This document shows, piece by piece, positions 1 to 6,625 of a stretch of DNA of 24,213 nt (within the stretch, counting starts at the first letter, position 1; each line of letters begins with the position of its first letter). A program made the translations under genes and the position numbers. Origin of the DNA: CAWJHE01 sp964614855 (GTDB lineage Bacteria; Chloroflexota; Anaerolineae; Anaerolineales; UBA4823); NCBI GenBank assembly GCA_964614855.1, contig CAZTMX010000022.1:1-24213 (forward strand), read 5' to 3'. The notes beneath the pieces were generated by a model. It was not told where the DNA came from and ran no database searches. It saw only the letters and a list, made by a program, of their open reading frames with translations.

Positions 1-391
1 TTGGCCCGCCGCAGATGGCAATACCCGCCAATACGACCAGCACAACAATCGTGAGTAAGGAATTTGGCTTTCCACCCGAGCCCATGGAGGGCAGGGGCAA
101 CCCGCTGCTTCCGCCGGTAGAACCAGCCCCGCCACCTGACCCGGTGTAGCCCTGGCCAGCGCTGCCAGTCGGCGTCTCGCGGCGGCGGGGAGCTTCGGCT
201 TGCTCGCGTTCCCCTGAGCCCTCCCCGCTGGGGCGCCGGCGCCCGGCGCGGATGGTGGGTTTACCCGAACCGCTTGATGAAGCCAGGGCAGGCTGCCATA
301 CAAATGCCGGTTCCACCAGCTTCTTGGAGATCAAAAACATCTCTTCTAATTGAAGGTAGATTTTGTTGAATGTGTGTTTTATGGTGATCAT
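1..391 (-). CDS. Hypothetical single-span membrane protein, 5' part only (runs off left edge)
   Basis: I read an open frame on the minus strand that starts at an ATG at 391 and stays open to base 2 (130 codons) without a stop, so the C-terminus lies outside the window. The first 45 residues are mixed hydrophobic and charged. Next comes an Arg/Glu-rich stretch, then about 35 residues of Gly/Ser/Thr/Pro low complexity. A hydrophobic segment (LLTIVVLVVLAGIAI) at about residues 113-127 is a likely membrane span. Alternative in-frame starts are ATG 403 (residues MRGV upstream) and ATG 340. I prefer 391 because a GAGGGG lies just 5' of it, although the spacing is short. The layout, a cytoplasmic head, a flexible linker and then a span, suggests a tethered envelope protein. 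I do not recognise a family. The 62-codon frame at 261-449 overlaps it in another register and is less likely. Confidence 0.5.
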   Translation of the reverse strand, partial: MITIKHTFNKIYLQLEEMFLISKKLVEPAFVWQPALASSSGSGKPTIRAGRRRPSGEGSGEREQAEAPRRRETPTGSAGQGYTGSGGGAGSTGGSSGLPLPSMGSGGKPNSLLTIVVLVVLAGIAICGGP

Positions 392-532
392 AACCCCTCG
401 CATTTTTAGGTTTTTTGTTGGTTAAATATGGTTGCCAAATGATTGCCAATATTTCGAGTATAACACCGAAAAACTATTAAATTTTCATCAATTGAAGGGG
501 GCACCGGGGTTATGAAATTTCAATGTCGCAGT
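392..532. other. Intergenic AT-rich spacer between two minus-strand genes
   Basis: This 141-bp stretch is clearly more AT-rich than its neighbours and probably contains the promoter of the partial gene to its left. A minus-strand TTATACT is visible around 460-467, but no properly spaced -35 box was found. An imperfect AT inverted repeat (AAATTTTCAT with ATGAAATTT, about 479-520) is present. It has no T-tract and I do not call it a terminator. Confidence 0.3.
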
Positions 533-2143
533 TCAAAGCGAAAATATCAGGTACTTCTTCTGTCTTTTTTCCCATACGCGATCTGCATTTAGAATATCCT
601 CTGTACACTCACAAGGATAGAAGTTGTTTTCTTCTGGATCATGATCCGCATGCCAGACCTGGGCGAAGTGACTGTCTCGGCGGGCAACCTCATCAAAGTT
701 CCAGGGAGGCGCGCAGCACACGGGGCACCAGTGACCGGCTTTGAGCACTGTGTACGGGCGCGCTTGAAATCGATGTCCAAAGCCGCATTCCCACAGCAGC
801 GGCGAGTAAAAATCCCCATCCCACTCCTGTGAGAGCAACTGCCCGCCCCGGAAAGCGGCTGCTTGGATAAGATCAGCGATCTCTAGCCGGTCCTTGCTCT
901 CATCGTAGCCGTGATCCAGCCGCTGCCAATCCATATCCGGATCCAATCCAAGGGGCGCCGACCAGTTCGGAATTTGTGCATAGCGCTGTTTGTCCTGAAA
1001 GAACGCACTCACCCGCAAATGGTTATCCTGCTTCACCCAGTATCCCGTCCCATTGCGGTGAACATTTGCCCAGCCTGCAAATTTCTGGTAGATGATATTG
1101 GCGATTTGCCGGCTTACCAGGGGGGATTTCTTGCACAACCAGGCAGTTGATTTCGCCCAGAAAGGCATATCGCGCTGGATTTCCTGCCAGTAGGTTTCCA
1201 GGTCATCCCGCATATAATGTAAATAGCTATCTAACAGGGAGCTGTCTTCGAAGTACTGCATATGGAAATTGCGCAAGGCAAACCAATGGCGTTCTGTACA
1301 GCAATAAATCCCCGGCAGCCCGTGAAGCTGGATGCTGCGATCCAGGTATTCATAGGCCTGGCAGCGCATCTTCTCACCGCCGCCCATGTTGTACACCTTA
1401 CGCCAAAAATCCGAGTTCTCAGGTAGATCCAGGCACCGCACCATGCCATACCCAGCATCCCGGTCGGTCAGGTTTTCCATGCAAGCATCCAGGGGCATGT
1501 GCAGCGAGATGGGGTCCATCAGATTGAGCAGCTCTCGATATTTTGTCGGCATGATGAAGGTCATGCGCAGGCAAACCCAATGACGAATGCGTGATTCAAG
1601 CACAGCCCGTTCTCCGGCGATCTTTGTCACGGCATAATAATCAAACACGGATGGCTTTAGTGGATCCCCCACCCTTCCCATGTGGATGCCCGCAGGTCGG
1701 TTGCCAGTGGCGGCTACTGTGCCCGTGTAAACAAAATGGATGCGCTGCGCGCCGTCCTGTTCTGCCTCAATCGCTCGCAGGATATTGAGTGTAGCTTCGG
1801 TGTTAACAGCCCTGGCAATTTCGGGATGATAATCCGCAGCCGGCGAGATGTATGCCATGGCGTCCAACACAGTATCGGCTCCGCGCACGGTCTCTGCCAC
1901 ATCGGCGAACCGGGTGGCATCTCCCCAGACGATTTTGAAACCCTCACCTTGCGCCACACCTGCGCCGCGTACAGCAGGCAGCCCCGCCTGGCACTCGTAG
2001 GCGCGGAATTGTCTCAACCTTTGTTCCGATGGCAGAACTAGAATCGATATATCAAATTCATCCCGCCGTTTCCACAATTCTTGAAAGGCGTGAAACCCCA
2101 TCGTCCCAGATGCTCCAAACAGCGCAATTCGCTTTTTTGCCAT
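533..2143 (-). CDS. NAD(P)-dependent epimerase/dehydratase-like (SDR) protein with Cys-rich C-terminal extension
   Basis: This 536-residue protein opens with a Rossmann fold of the extended SDR type. The dinucleotide loop is GASGTMG at residues 10-16, an acidic WGDATR lies near 73-78, a VYTGTVAATG strand is near 138-147, and the catalytic YxxxK is Y170-K174. Such enzymes act on nucleotide sugars or related carbonyl compounds; the substrate cannot be read from sequence. Extended SDRs usually end near 300-350 residues. This one carries roughly 200 more, ending in a Cys/His-rich module (C453, H457, C473, C476, with C511 and C513 further on) that looks like a zinc ribbon. I start at ATG 2143 because AGGAGA sits immediately upstream; the in-frame GTG at 2155 would place that ribosome site inside the gene. 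A TATACT -10-like box lies at 2164-2169 with no convincing -35. The SDR fold is fairly certain; the function is unknown. Confidence 0.8.
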   Translation of the reverse strand: MAKKRIALFGASGTMGFHAFQELWKRRDEFDISILVLPSEQRLRQFRAYECQAGLPAVRGAGVAQGEGFKIVWGDATRFADVAETVRGADTVLDAMAYISPAADYHPEIARAVNTEATLNILRAIEAEQDGAQRIHFVYTGTVAATGNRPAGIHMGRVGDPLKPSVFDYYAVTKIAGERAVLESRIRHWVCLRMTFIMPTKYRELLNLMDPISLHMPLDACMENLTDRDAGYGMVRCLDLPENSDFWRKVYNMGGGEKMRCQAYEYLDRSIQLHGLPGIYCCTERHWFALRNFHMQYFEDSSLLDSYLHYMRDDLETYWQEIQRDMPFWAKSTAWLCKKSPLVSRQIANIIYQKFAGWANVHRNGTGYWVKQDNHLRVSAFFQDKQRYAQIPNWSAPLGLDPDMDWQRLDHGYDESKDRLEIADLIQAAAFRGGQLLSQEWDGDFYSPLLWECGFGHRFQARPYTVLKAGHWCPVCCAPPWNFDEVARRDSHFAQVWHADHDPEENNFYPCECTEDILNADRVWEKRQKKYLIFSL

Positions 2144-2452
2144 AATCTCCTGCACCTGGTTTCAGTATACCCACCCCAGGTGATAGATCTTGCGTATTCC
2201 ACTTTTGACTGGAGGGAAATGGAAAGATGGCATATGCCGGGAGGCTGGCTAGCTGGTACTACCAGACAGCCTGGGTACAAAATACCAGAAGGAATTGGCT
2301 TTACGGGCTATGACCACAAGATGGGGGAATGATGTAGATGCTTCACAACCATATTATCCAGGTAAAAAACAGAACAGCAGTCGCTTAGTAGGCTCAGCGG
2401 CTGCTGTTTCGAATTATTTAATTAAGTAATTGACTTGCGTTTCAGTGAGCGG
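2144..2452. other. Intergenic region with terminator and possible promoter
   Basis: This 309-bp gap separates the SDR gene from the protease gene, both on the minus strand. The right part (2361-2408) is the protease terminator. The left part has a minus-strand TATACT at 2164-2169, about 20 bases ahead of the SDR start codon, which could be its -10 box. No convincing small gene or structured RNA was seen between them. Confidence 0.5.
2361..2408 (-). terminator. Rho-independent terminator of the protease gene
   Basis: Arms at 2373-2384 and 2397-2408 form a 12-bp stem with one G-T wobble and a 12-base loop. Read on the minus strand, the stem is followed by CTGTTTTTTACC, a six-T tract. It lies about 45 bases past the protease stop codon. 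Confidence 0.8.
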
Positions 2453-3058
2453 TTAATTTGAGTCGCAAATCAACAGGCTTCCTGCACTGGTACAGATATA
2501 GGACATCATCGTCGCTGAATTGAGTTCGGCTGTCACACCGCCGTAGTGGTGCAGGGCAATCATCTTGCCGTCGCTGGCGCGTGTGATGGCAGAGCCCGAA
2601 GAGCCGCCTTCGCTGTCGCAGCCGTAACCGGTCTGGCTGTTCGGCGCAGCTGTGCCGTAAGTCATGTTGAGCGTTGCGATATGGCAGCGGACGGTATGTG
2701 CTGCATCTTCCCAGTAACCGATCTTCTTGGGCAAACCCGCCGGGTGCTGGATGAAGTTCATCTGGGTACCAACAGCATAGGTTGCGCTGGTCGGGACCAA
2801 CTCGCCAAAGGTCGCTTCAGGAGTGCCCTGCAGGGTGAGCAGGGTGTAATCCAACCCGGTTGTGGTGGGGCTGCGCTTGCTGTATTTTTCTGAGTTGGTC
2901 TTCAGGAAGGTGCCGCCGGCGAAGCTGGTCGTGGCAGCCAGGGTGCTGCCGCCGCAGGTGGTGTACTGGTAATTGAAGCGGGCTTCCACCGTGCTGACTT
3001 CGGTCTGGTTATCCACACAGTGGGCGTTGGTGATGAGGGTATTAGCATTCGAGCCGCG
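2453..3058 (-). CDS. Secreted trypsin-like serine peptidase, C-terminal part (5' end at assembly gap)
   Basis: This fragment holds most of the catalytic domain of the same protease whose N-terminus lies at 3159-3813. In the reconstructed 401-residue protein the visible triad is H213 (NAHC, encoded in both copies of the 55-bp repeat), D270 (GLDYTLL) and S354 (GGSSGSA). An Asp six residues before the Ser matches the position of Asp189 in trypsin and hints at cleavage after Lys or Arg; that is inference. The HPAGLPKKI segment is typical of lysyl- or glutamyl-endopeptidase-like S1 peptidases. Several Cys suggest disulfides and an extracytoplasmic site. The fragment reads open from the gap edge to the stop at 2453. 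A start at the GTG at 3016 would lose the catalytic His, so I treat it as a partial gene and not an independent ORF. Confidence 0.8.
   Translation of the reverse strand, partial: RGSNANTLITNAHCVDNQTEVSTVEARFNYQYTTCGGSTLAATTSFAGGTFLKTNSEKYSKRSPTTTGLDYTLLTLQGTPEATFGELVPTSATYAVGTQMNFIQHPAGLPKKIGYWEDAAHTVRCHIATLNMTYGTAAPNSQTGYGCDSEGGSSGSAITRASDGKMIALHHYGGVTAELNSATMMSYICTSAGSLLICDSN
3004..3058. repeat. 55-bp direct repeat, copy 1 (contig-end overlap)
   Basis: Identical base for base to 3159-3213 and abutting the N-run on its left. It encodes the conserved protease His region. It is best read as the end of one contig that was scaffolded without merging. Confidence 0.95.
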
Positions 3059-3158
3059 NNNNNNNNNNNNNNNNNNNNNNNNNNNNNNNNNNNNNNNNNN
3101 NNNNNNNNNNNNNNNNNNNNNNNNNNNNNNNNNNNNNNNNNNNNNNNNNNNNNNNNNN
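3059..3158. other. Assembly gap (100 N)
   Basis: Exactly 100 Ns, the conventional placeholder for a gap of unknown size. Identical 55-bp sequences on both sides indicate that the true gap size is probably minus 55, meaning the contigs overlap. Confidence 0.99.
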
Positions 3159-3213
3159 TCTGGTTATCCACACAGTGGGCGTTGGTGATGAGGGTATTAG
3201 CATTCGAGCCGCG
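3159..3213. repeat. 55-bp direct repeat, copy 2 (contig-end overlap)
   Basis: Identical to 3004-3058 and abutting the N-run on its right. Removing one copy plus the Ns (155 bases) puts both protease halves in one frame. Confidence 0.95.
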
Positions 3214-3813
3214 CACCAGTTCACCGGTGCACAGATACTGGGTTTTTCGAATGGTGAATAGCAGGCGCGCAACGGGTTTTTGCGCTGCATTGACAATTGC
3301 TTCACCTGTGTGGCAGGCGATATCTTCCCGCCCATCCGTACCCACGACAATTTCAGGGACCGGTTGGCTGACTTCCAATGGAACGGTCCCGTAACCCACC
3401 TCAACAATATGGAAGCCGTAAGATTTACCCGACGGCGCAACCAGGGTGAGCCTGACATCGGCGCCGTTGACCGCAAATGACCAGAAGTCGCCATTTTGGT
3501 TCAACCCATCGGCGGTATATTCCCAGACCTGGCTGCCGTCCAGGTTTGACACGATCAGCTTGTCGCCTTCATGCAGCTTAAACCCCTTGAAATGCAGCCG
3601 GATGAACTCAGCGCCGGTAAAGCTGTAGGTCTGCGTCCACCCATCCGTGGCTGGGTGGGGGCTTTCGGCTCTGAAGTCAAAGACCTTGCCTGCTTCTACC
3701 CGTTCAGCTGCGGCAGGGGCGCCTTGAGCAGCCGGCTGCCCGGCGAAGGATGCTGCTGGGAGCACCGCCAACATCAGGCAAATCACCAACAAACGCAACA
3801 AGATCGATTTCAT
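3159..3813 (-). CDS. Secreted trypsin-like serine peptidase, N-terminal part (3' end at assembly gap)
   Basis: The fragment begins with a clear signal peptide: a Lys/Arg start, a hydrophobic core (LLRLLVICLMLAVLPAA) and a probable cleavage near SFAG around residue 25. An Ala/Pro-rich stretch follows, then a beta-rich prodomain of about 100 residues (about 43-145) resembling CUB or pre-peptidase modules of secreted proteases. The catalytic domain starts near residue 165 and includes H213 of NAHC just before the gap. ATG 3813 is preceded by AAGGAGA at a good distance, and a consensus-like promoter lies further up. Collapsing the duplicated contig ends joins it to 2453-3058 as one 401-residue protein. 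It is probably exported for extracellular protein degradation, which would suit a heterotrophic lifestyle; that role is inference. Confidence 0.85.
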
Positions 3814-3868
3814 TTGTTTCTCCTTTTAACAATTAGGGGTCAGGGGTTCCTGTTTTAAATTACGCTCA

Positions 3869-3897
3869 AGTATAGGATATTAATGGCAAATTGTGAA
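3869..3897 (-). promoter_or_regulatory. Probable sigma-70-type promoter of the protease gene
   Basis: On the minus strand TTCACA (3892-3897) and TATACT (3869-3874) are separated by exactly 17 bases, each one mismatch from the consensus. This predicts a leader of about 50 bases before ATG 3813, which includes the AAGGAGA ribosome site. Confidence 0.65.
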
Positions 3898-3981
3898 ACC
3901 CATAAGGAAAATCTTAATAATTTCCATGGCAGAAATTGTAGAAATGAAATATTAATTGAAATATGCCGATGTGTACAATAG

Positions 3982-4012
3982 TTGTATAACTTTTATTAAT
4001 TAGGTGTATAAT
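3982..4012 (+). promoter_or_regulatory. Probable promoter of the small membrane protein gene
   Basis: A perfect TATAAT at 4007-4012 lies in an AT-rich divergent intergenic region. The best -35 is TTGTAT at 3982-3987 with a 19-base spacer, slightly longer than ideal. The start codon is about 55 bases downstream of the -10 box. Confidence 0.5.
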
Positions 4013-4066
4013 GAATTTGGCCGGCATACGGATCAAACAGGGGTTTTGTAAAAACAGGAGGATTCT

Positions 4067-4237
4067 ATGACACTTAGTGAACCGAAACAAACAACCTTTT
4101 GGGTTGCTGTCATTCTATTTGTACTCGGCTTTTTAGGTGAACTGATCACCATCCCATTCATCTCCGGCATCGCTTTCTGGCTGGTTGTCCTGGCTTTTGT
4201 TGTTTTGGCTGCGGGCAACTTGATGAAGGGTTTTTAA
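4067..4237 (+). CDS. Small two-span membrane protein, 56 residues
   Basis: ATG 4067 is preceded by a strong AGGAGG five bases upstream, and the frame runs 56 codons to a TAA. The product starts with a short polar head (MTLSEPKQ) and then has two hydrophobic segments at about residues 11-28 and 33-50, joined by a short turn carrying Glu and Pro. That is a compact helical hairpin in the membrane. It is a monocistronic unit with its own TATAAT ahead and a rho-independent terminator behind, which supports it being real. I recognise no family, and the neighbours (a divergent secreted protease and mvaD) do not reveal its role. The minus-strand frame over 4033-4218 is a shadow of it. Confidence 0.75.
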   Translation: MTLSEPKQTTFWVAVILFVLGFLGELITIPFISGIAFWLVVLAFVVLAAGNLMKGF

Positions 4238-4319
4238 TTTCTTTGTTCTCATAAATAAGGTATTTATATAGATTGCCGGCTGATTTTATAATCTAGTCAT
4301 CCAAGATAGATCAAGATAG

Positions 4320-4362
4320 AAAAAGCCCTGGCAGCCAGAACTCGTGGCAGTCAGGGCTTTTT
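4320..4362 (+). terminator. Rho-independent terminator, potentially bidirectional
   Basis: The arms AAAAAGCCCTG (4320-4330) and CAGGGCTTTTT (4352-4362) pair perfectly over 11 bases, giving a GC core followed by a T-tract on either strand. On the plus strand it ends the small membrane protein transcript and insulates mvaD downstream. Confidence 0.85.
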
Positions 4363-4434
4363 CAATTTGTGCCCAGGCGTCTCCATTGCTTTGCGACATG
4401 GTAAACTTGGCGTAGAAAGGGTCAAAACTCGCGA

Positions 4435-5424
4435 ATGCCTGCATTCAATGCGACCGCTTCGGCTTGCGCTAACATCGCATTTATAAAATACTGGGGCAAC
4501 CGGGATCACAACCTGCGTTTGCCAGCCAACGGCTCGATCTCAATGAACCTGGGCGGTCTGGTTTCGCGCACCACGGTCAGTTTTTCCCCCGATTATGCGG
4601 CTGACTCCTTGACGCTGAATGGGAAGGAAATCAGGGGCGCGGGGGTAGAGCGCGCCGGTGTGATCTTGGACCTGGTGCGCGCAAGGTCTGGCATCCCCTG
4701 GCACGCCCGGGTGGACAGCGAAAATAACTTTCCAACCGGTGCAGGCATCGCTTCTTCGGCTTCGGGTTTCGCCGCACTCAGCCTGGCAGCCAGCCGCGCG
4801 GCCGGGTTGGAGCTGGACGAAGCCAGCCTCTCACGCCTGGCCAGGCGTGCATCCGGCTCCGCCTGCCGTTCCATTCCTGGCGGGTTTGTCGAGTGGCAGG
4901 CTGGTGTGGACGAGAGCAGCTCATTTGCCTTCAGCCTGGCCCCAGAAACGCACTGGAACCTGGCAGATTGCGTGGCGGTCATCAGCCTGGAGCACAAAGC
5001 AACCAGTTCGGCTGCCGGGCATGGGTTCGCTGATAGCAGCCCCTTACAGGCAGGCAGGATTTCTGGCGCTAACCAGCGACTTGCAATCTGTCGAGCTGCC
5101 ATCCTGCAGCGTGATTTTGAAGCGCTGGCCGAAATCAGCGAGTTTGACAGCAACTTGATGCATGCGGTTATCATGACGCAAAAGCCGCCCATTTTCTACT
5201 GGCAGCCGACTACCCTGGCTGTCATGCAGGCTGTCAAAGACTGGCGGGCTCACGGTCTGCCGGTTTTCTACACCATCGACGCCGGACCCAATGTGCATGT
5301 ACTTTGCCCGGTAGAAGAAAGCCAGCAGATTCGGCGCCTGTTGGAACAAATCCCAGGTGTGCAGCAGGTGCTCAGCGCAGTTGCCGGCGGACCAGCAAGA
5401 ATATTGCATGATAATGAACCTTGA
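4435..5424 (+). CDS. mvaD: Diphosphomevalonate decarboxylase family (possibly phosphomevalonate decarboxylase)
   Basis: This is a 329-residue GHMP-kinase-fold enzyme of the isoprenoid mevalonate pathway. It performs ATP-dependent decarboxylation of (di)phosphomevalonate to isopentenyl (di)phosphate in the cytoplasm. Family signatures visible are ANIAFIKYWG at residues 12-21, the phosphate loop PTGAGIASSASG near 101-112, SGSACRSIPGGFVEW near 140-154, and the catalytic Asp (D282) in TIDAGPNVH. The length is normal. The position after KYWG is Asn22, where classical diphosphomevalonate decarboxylases have Lys (KYWGK). That Lys contacts the substrate diphosphate, so the enzyme may use the monophosphate, as shown for a Roseiflexus homologue in the alternative mevalonate pathway. 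ATG 4435 has no good ribosome site (AGAAAGGG lies too far up); translation may be leaderless. No other mevalonate gene is in the window. The family is certain, the substrate is open. Confidence 0.92.
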   Translation: MPAFNATASACANIAFIKYWGNRDHNLRLPANGSISMNLGGLVSRTTVSFSPDYAADSLTLNGKEIRGAGVERAGVILDLVRARSGIPWHARVDSENNFPTGAGIASSASGFAALSLAASRAAGLELDEASLSRLARRASGSACRSIPGGFVEWQAGVDESSSFAFSLAPETHWNLADCVAVISLEHKATSSAAGHGFADSSPLQAGRISGANQRLAICRAAILQRDFEALAEISEFDSNLMHAVIMTQKPPIFYWQPTTLAVMQAVKDWRAHGLPVFYTIDAGPNVHVLCPVEESQQIRRLLEQIPGVQQVLSAVAGGPARILHDNEP

Positions 5425-5524
5425 TAAACAAATCTCCCCCTTCCCCTGTGCAGCGGCGTGTTAGAAAAGCGTTAGAAACCACACCATACACGCCGCAAAG
5501 CTACCTTATTCAAAAGATAGGCGT

Positions 5525-5569
5525 TATAATCCAAAGTTGGATAATTTTGGACATGCGCTGTAACAGCGC
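5525..5569 (+). promoter_or_regulatory. Possible rseP promoter (-10) and leader hairpin
   Basis: A perfect TATAAT at 5525-5530 has no recognisable -35 at 16-18 bases. It is followed by a perfect small hairpin GCGCTG-TAA-CAGCGC at 5555-5569, which ends 18 bases before the rseP start codon. The rest of the 163-bp spacer after mvaD shows nothing clear. Confidence 0.4.
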
Positions 5570-5587
5570 CAAAGGCAACGGTGAAAC

Positions 5588-6604
5588 ATGCAGTTACTTC
5601 AATTTATCTTTGGTTTAGCGGTTCTGATCCTGGTACACGAAATCGGTCATTTCCTGGCTGCACGCCTGGTTAAAGTACGCGTGGATGAATTTGGCATTGG
5701 CTTTCCGCCTCGAATTGTCAAATTATTTGAAAGACAGGGTACGGAATTCACCTTGAACTGGATCCCACTGGGTGGTTTTGTGCGCATGAGCGGGGAAAAT
5801 GATCCGGATGTTCCGGGGGGATTTGGCGACGCCAATCCATTCCGCCGCTTGGCAATCTTGCTGGCTGGGCCGTTCACCAATATCGCAGTGGGGCTTATCC
5901 TGGGTACATTCCTCTTTTTGTCTTTGGGTGAACCCATCCTGGATAAGGTGATGATTTACCAGATTGCCCCAAATTCACCTGCAGAACAGGCAGGGTTGCA
6001 GCCGCAGGACCTGGTCATCTCCTTGGGTACAGAAAAAATCGACAGCGTTCAGGAATTGCAAGAGCTGATTGCAGCCAACCTGGGAAAAAGCATCGATTTA
6101 GTCATCCAGCGCGGTGACCAGCAGATCACCACAAACCTGACACCGCGCGCCGACCCACCTCCAGGTGAGGGCGCGGTGGGCGTTGTGCTAGATAACCCGA
6201 CGCAGCCAACCAGTGTGCTGAACGCAGCCAGGTCGAGCGTTGTTACCTCCTATGAATACGTGAAGAGCCTGTTTTTGCTGCCAGTTCGTCTTATGAGCGG
6301 TGAAGCCGCGCCTGAAGAAGGACGGTTGGTAGGTTACAAAGGCATGTACGATATCTATCGCCAGGTGCAAAACCCCTTATGGTTCTTCACTATCATTTCC
6401 ATCTCTCTCGGGGTAATGAACCTGCTCCCCCTGCCAGCCTTGGATGGCGGACGAATATTGATGCTTCTGCCAGAGATCATTCTGCGCAAACGGGTGCCGG
6501 CAAAATTTGAAAATGCTCTGCATTTTATCGGTTTTACGCTGCTGATATTGCTGCTGATATACATCAACCTGCAGGATTTTCTCAACCCCCTGCCAATGCC
6601 CTGA
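5588..6604 (+). CDS. rseP: RseP/RasP-like site-2 intramembrane zinc metalloprotease (M50)
   Basis: This 338-residue membrane protease belongs to the family that cuts transmembrane substrates such as anti-sigma factors and leftover signal peptides. The zinc motif HEIGH is at residues 17-21 inside the first membrane span. The third ligand motif NLLPLPALDGG has its Asp at 286 in a later span. A single PDZ domain lies at about residues 115-195 (GLQPQDLVISLGTEKI). At 338 residues with one PDZ domain it is shorter than the E. coli form (about 450, two PDZ). The product starts directly with the first span, as usual for the family, and ATG 5588 has only a weak upstream ribosome site. The next gene begins 21 bases after its stop, so they are probably co-transcribed. 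Its substrate is not evident from the neighbours. Confidence 0.93.
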   Translation: MQLLQFIFGLAVLILVHEIGHFLAARLVKVRVDEFGIGFPPRIVKLFERQGTEFTLNWIPLGGFVRMSGENDPDVPGGFGDANPFRRLAILLAGPFTNIAVGLILGTFLFLSLGEPILDKVMIYQIAPNSPAEQAGLQPQDLVISLGTEKIDSVQELQELIAANLGKSIDLVIQRGDQQITTNLTPRADPPPGEGAVGVVLDNPTQPTSVLNAARSSVVTSYEYVKSLFLLPVRLMSGEAAPEEGRLVGYKGMYDIYRQVQNPLWFFTIISISLGVMNLLPLPALDGGRILMLLPEIILRKRVPAKFENALHFIGFTLLILLLIYINLQDFLNPLPMP

Positions 6605-6625
6605 TCCGGACAAAGGGAAAACTTT

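Noticed and set aside
261..449. 62-codon minus-strand frame at the left edge
   Set aside because: It overlaps a longer open frame in a different register that carries a clear membrane span and runs out of the window; the short frame has no recognisable feature.
2973..3394. Plus-strand frames running through the N gap
   Set aside because: They are antisense to the protease and consist largely of unknown residues.
2453..3813. Protease as a pseudogene with a frameshift
   Set aside because: The break coincides with 100 Ns and identical 55-bp flanks; merging the flanks restores the frame, so it is an assembly artefact.
4301..4320. Short direct repeat around AGATAGATCAAGATAGA
   Set aside because: Too short and AT-rich to be distinguished from chance.
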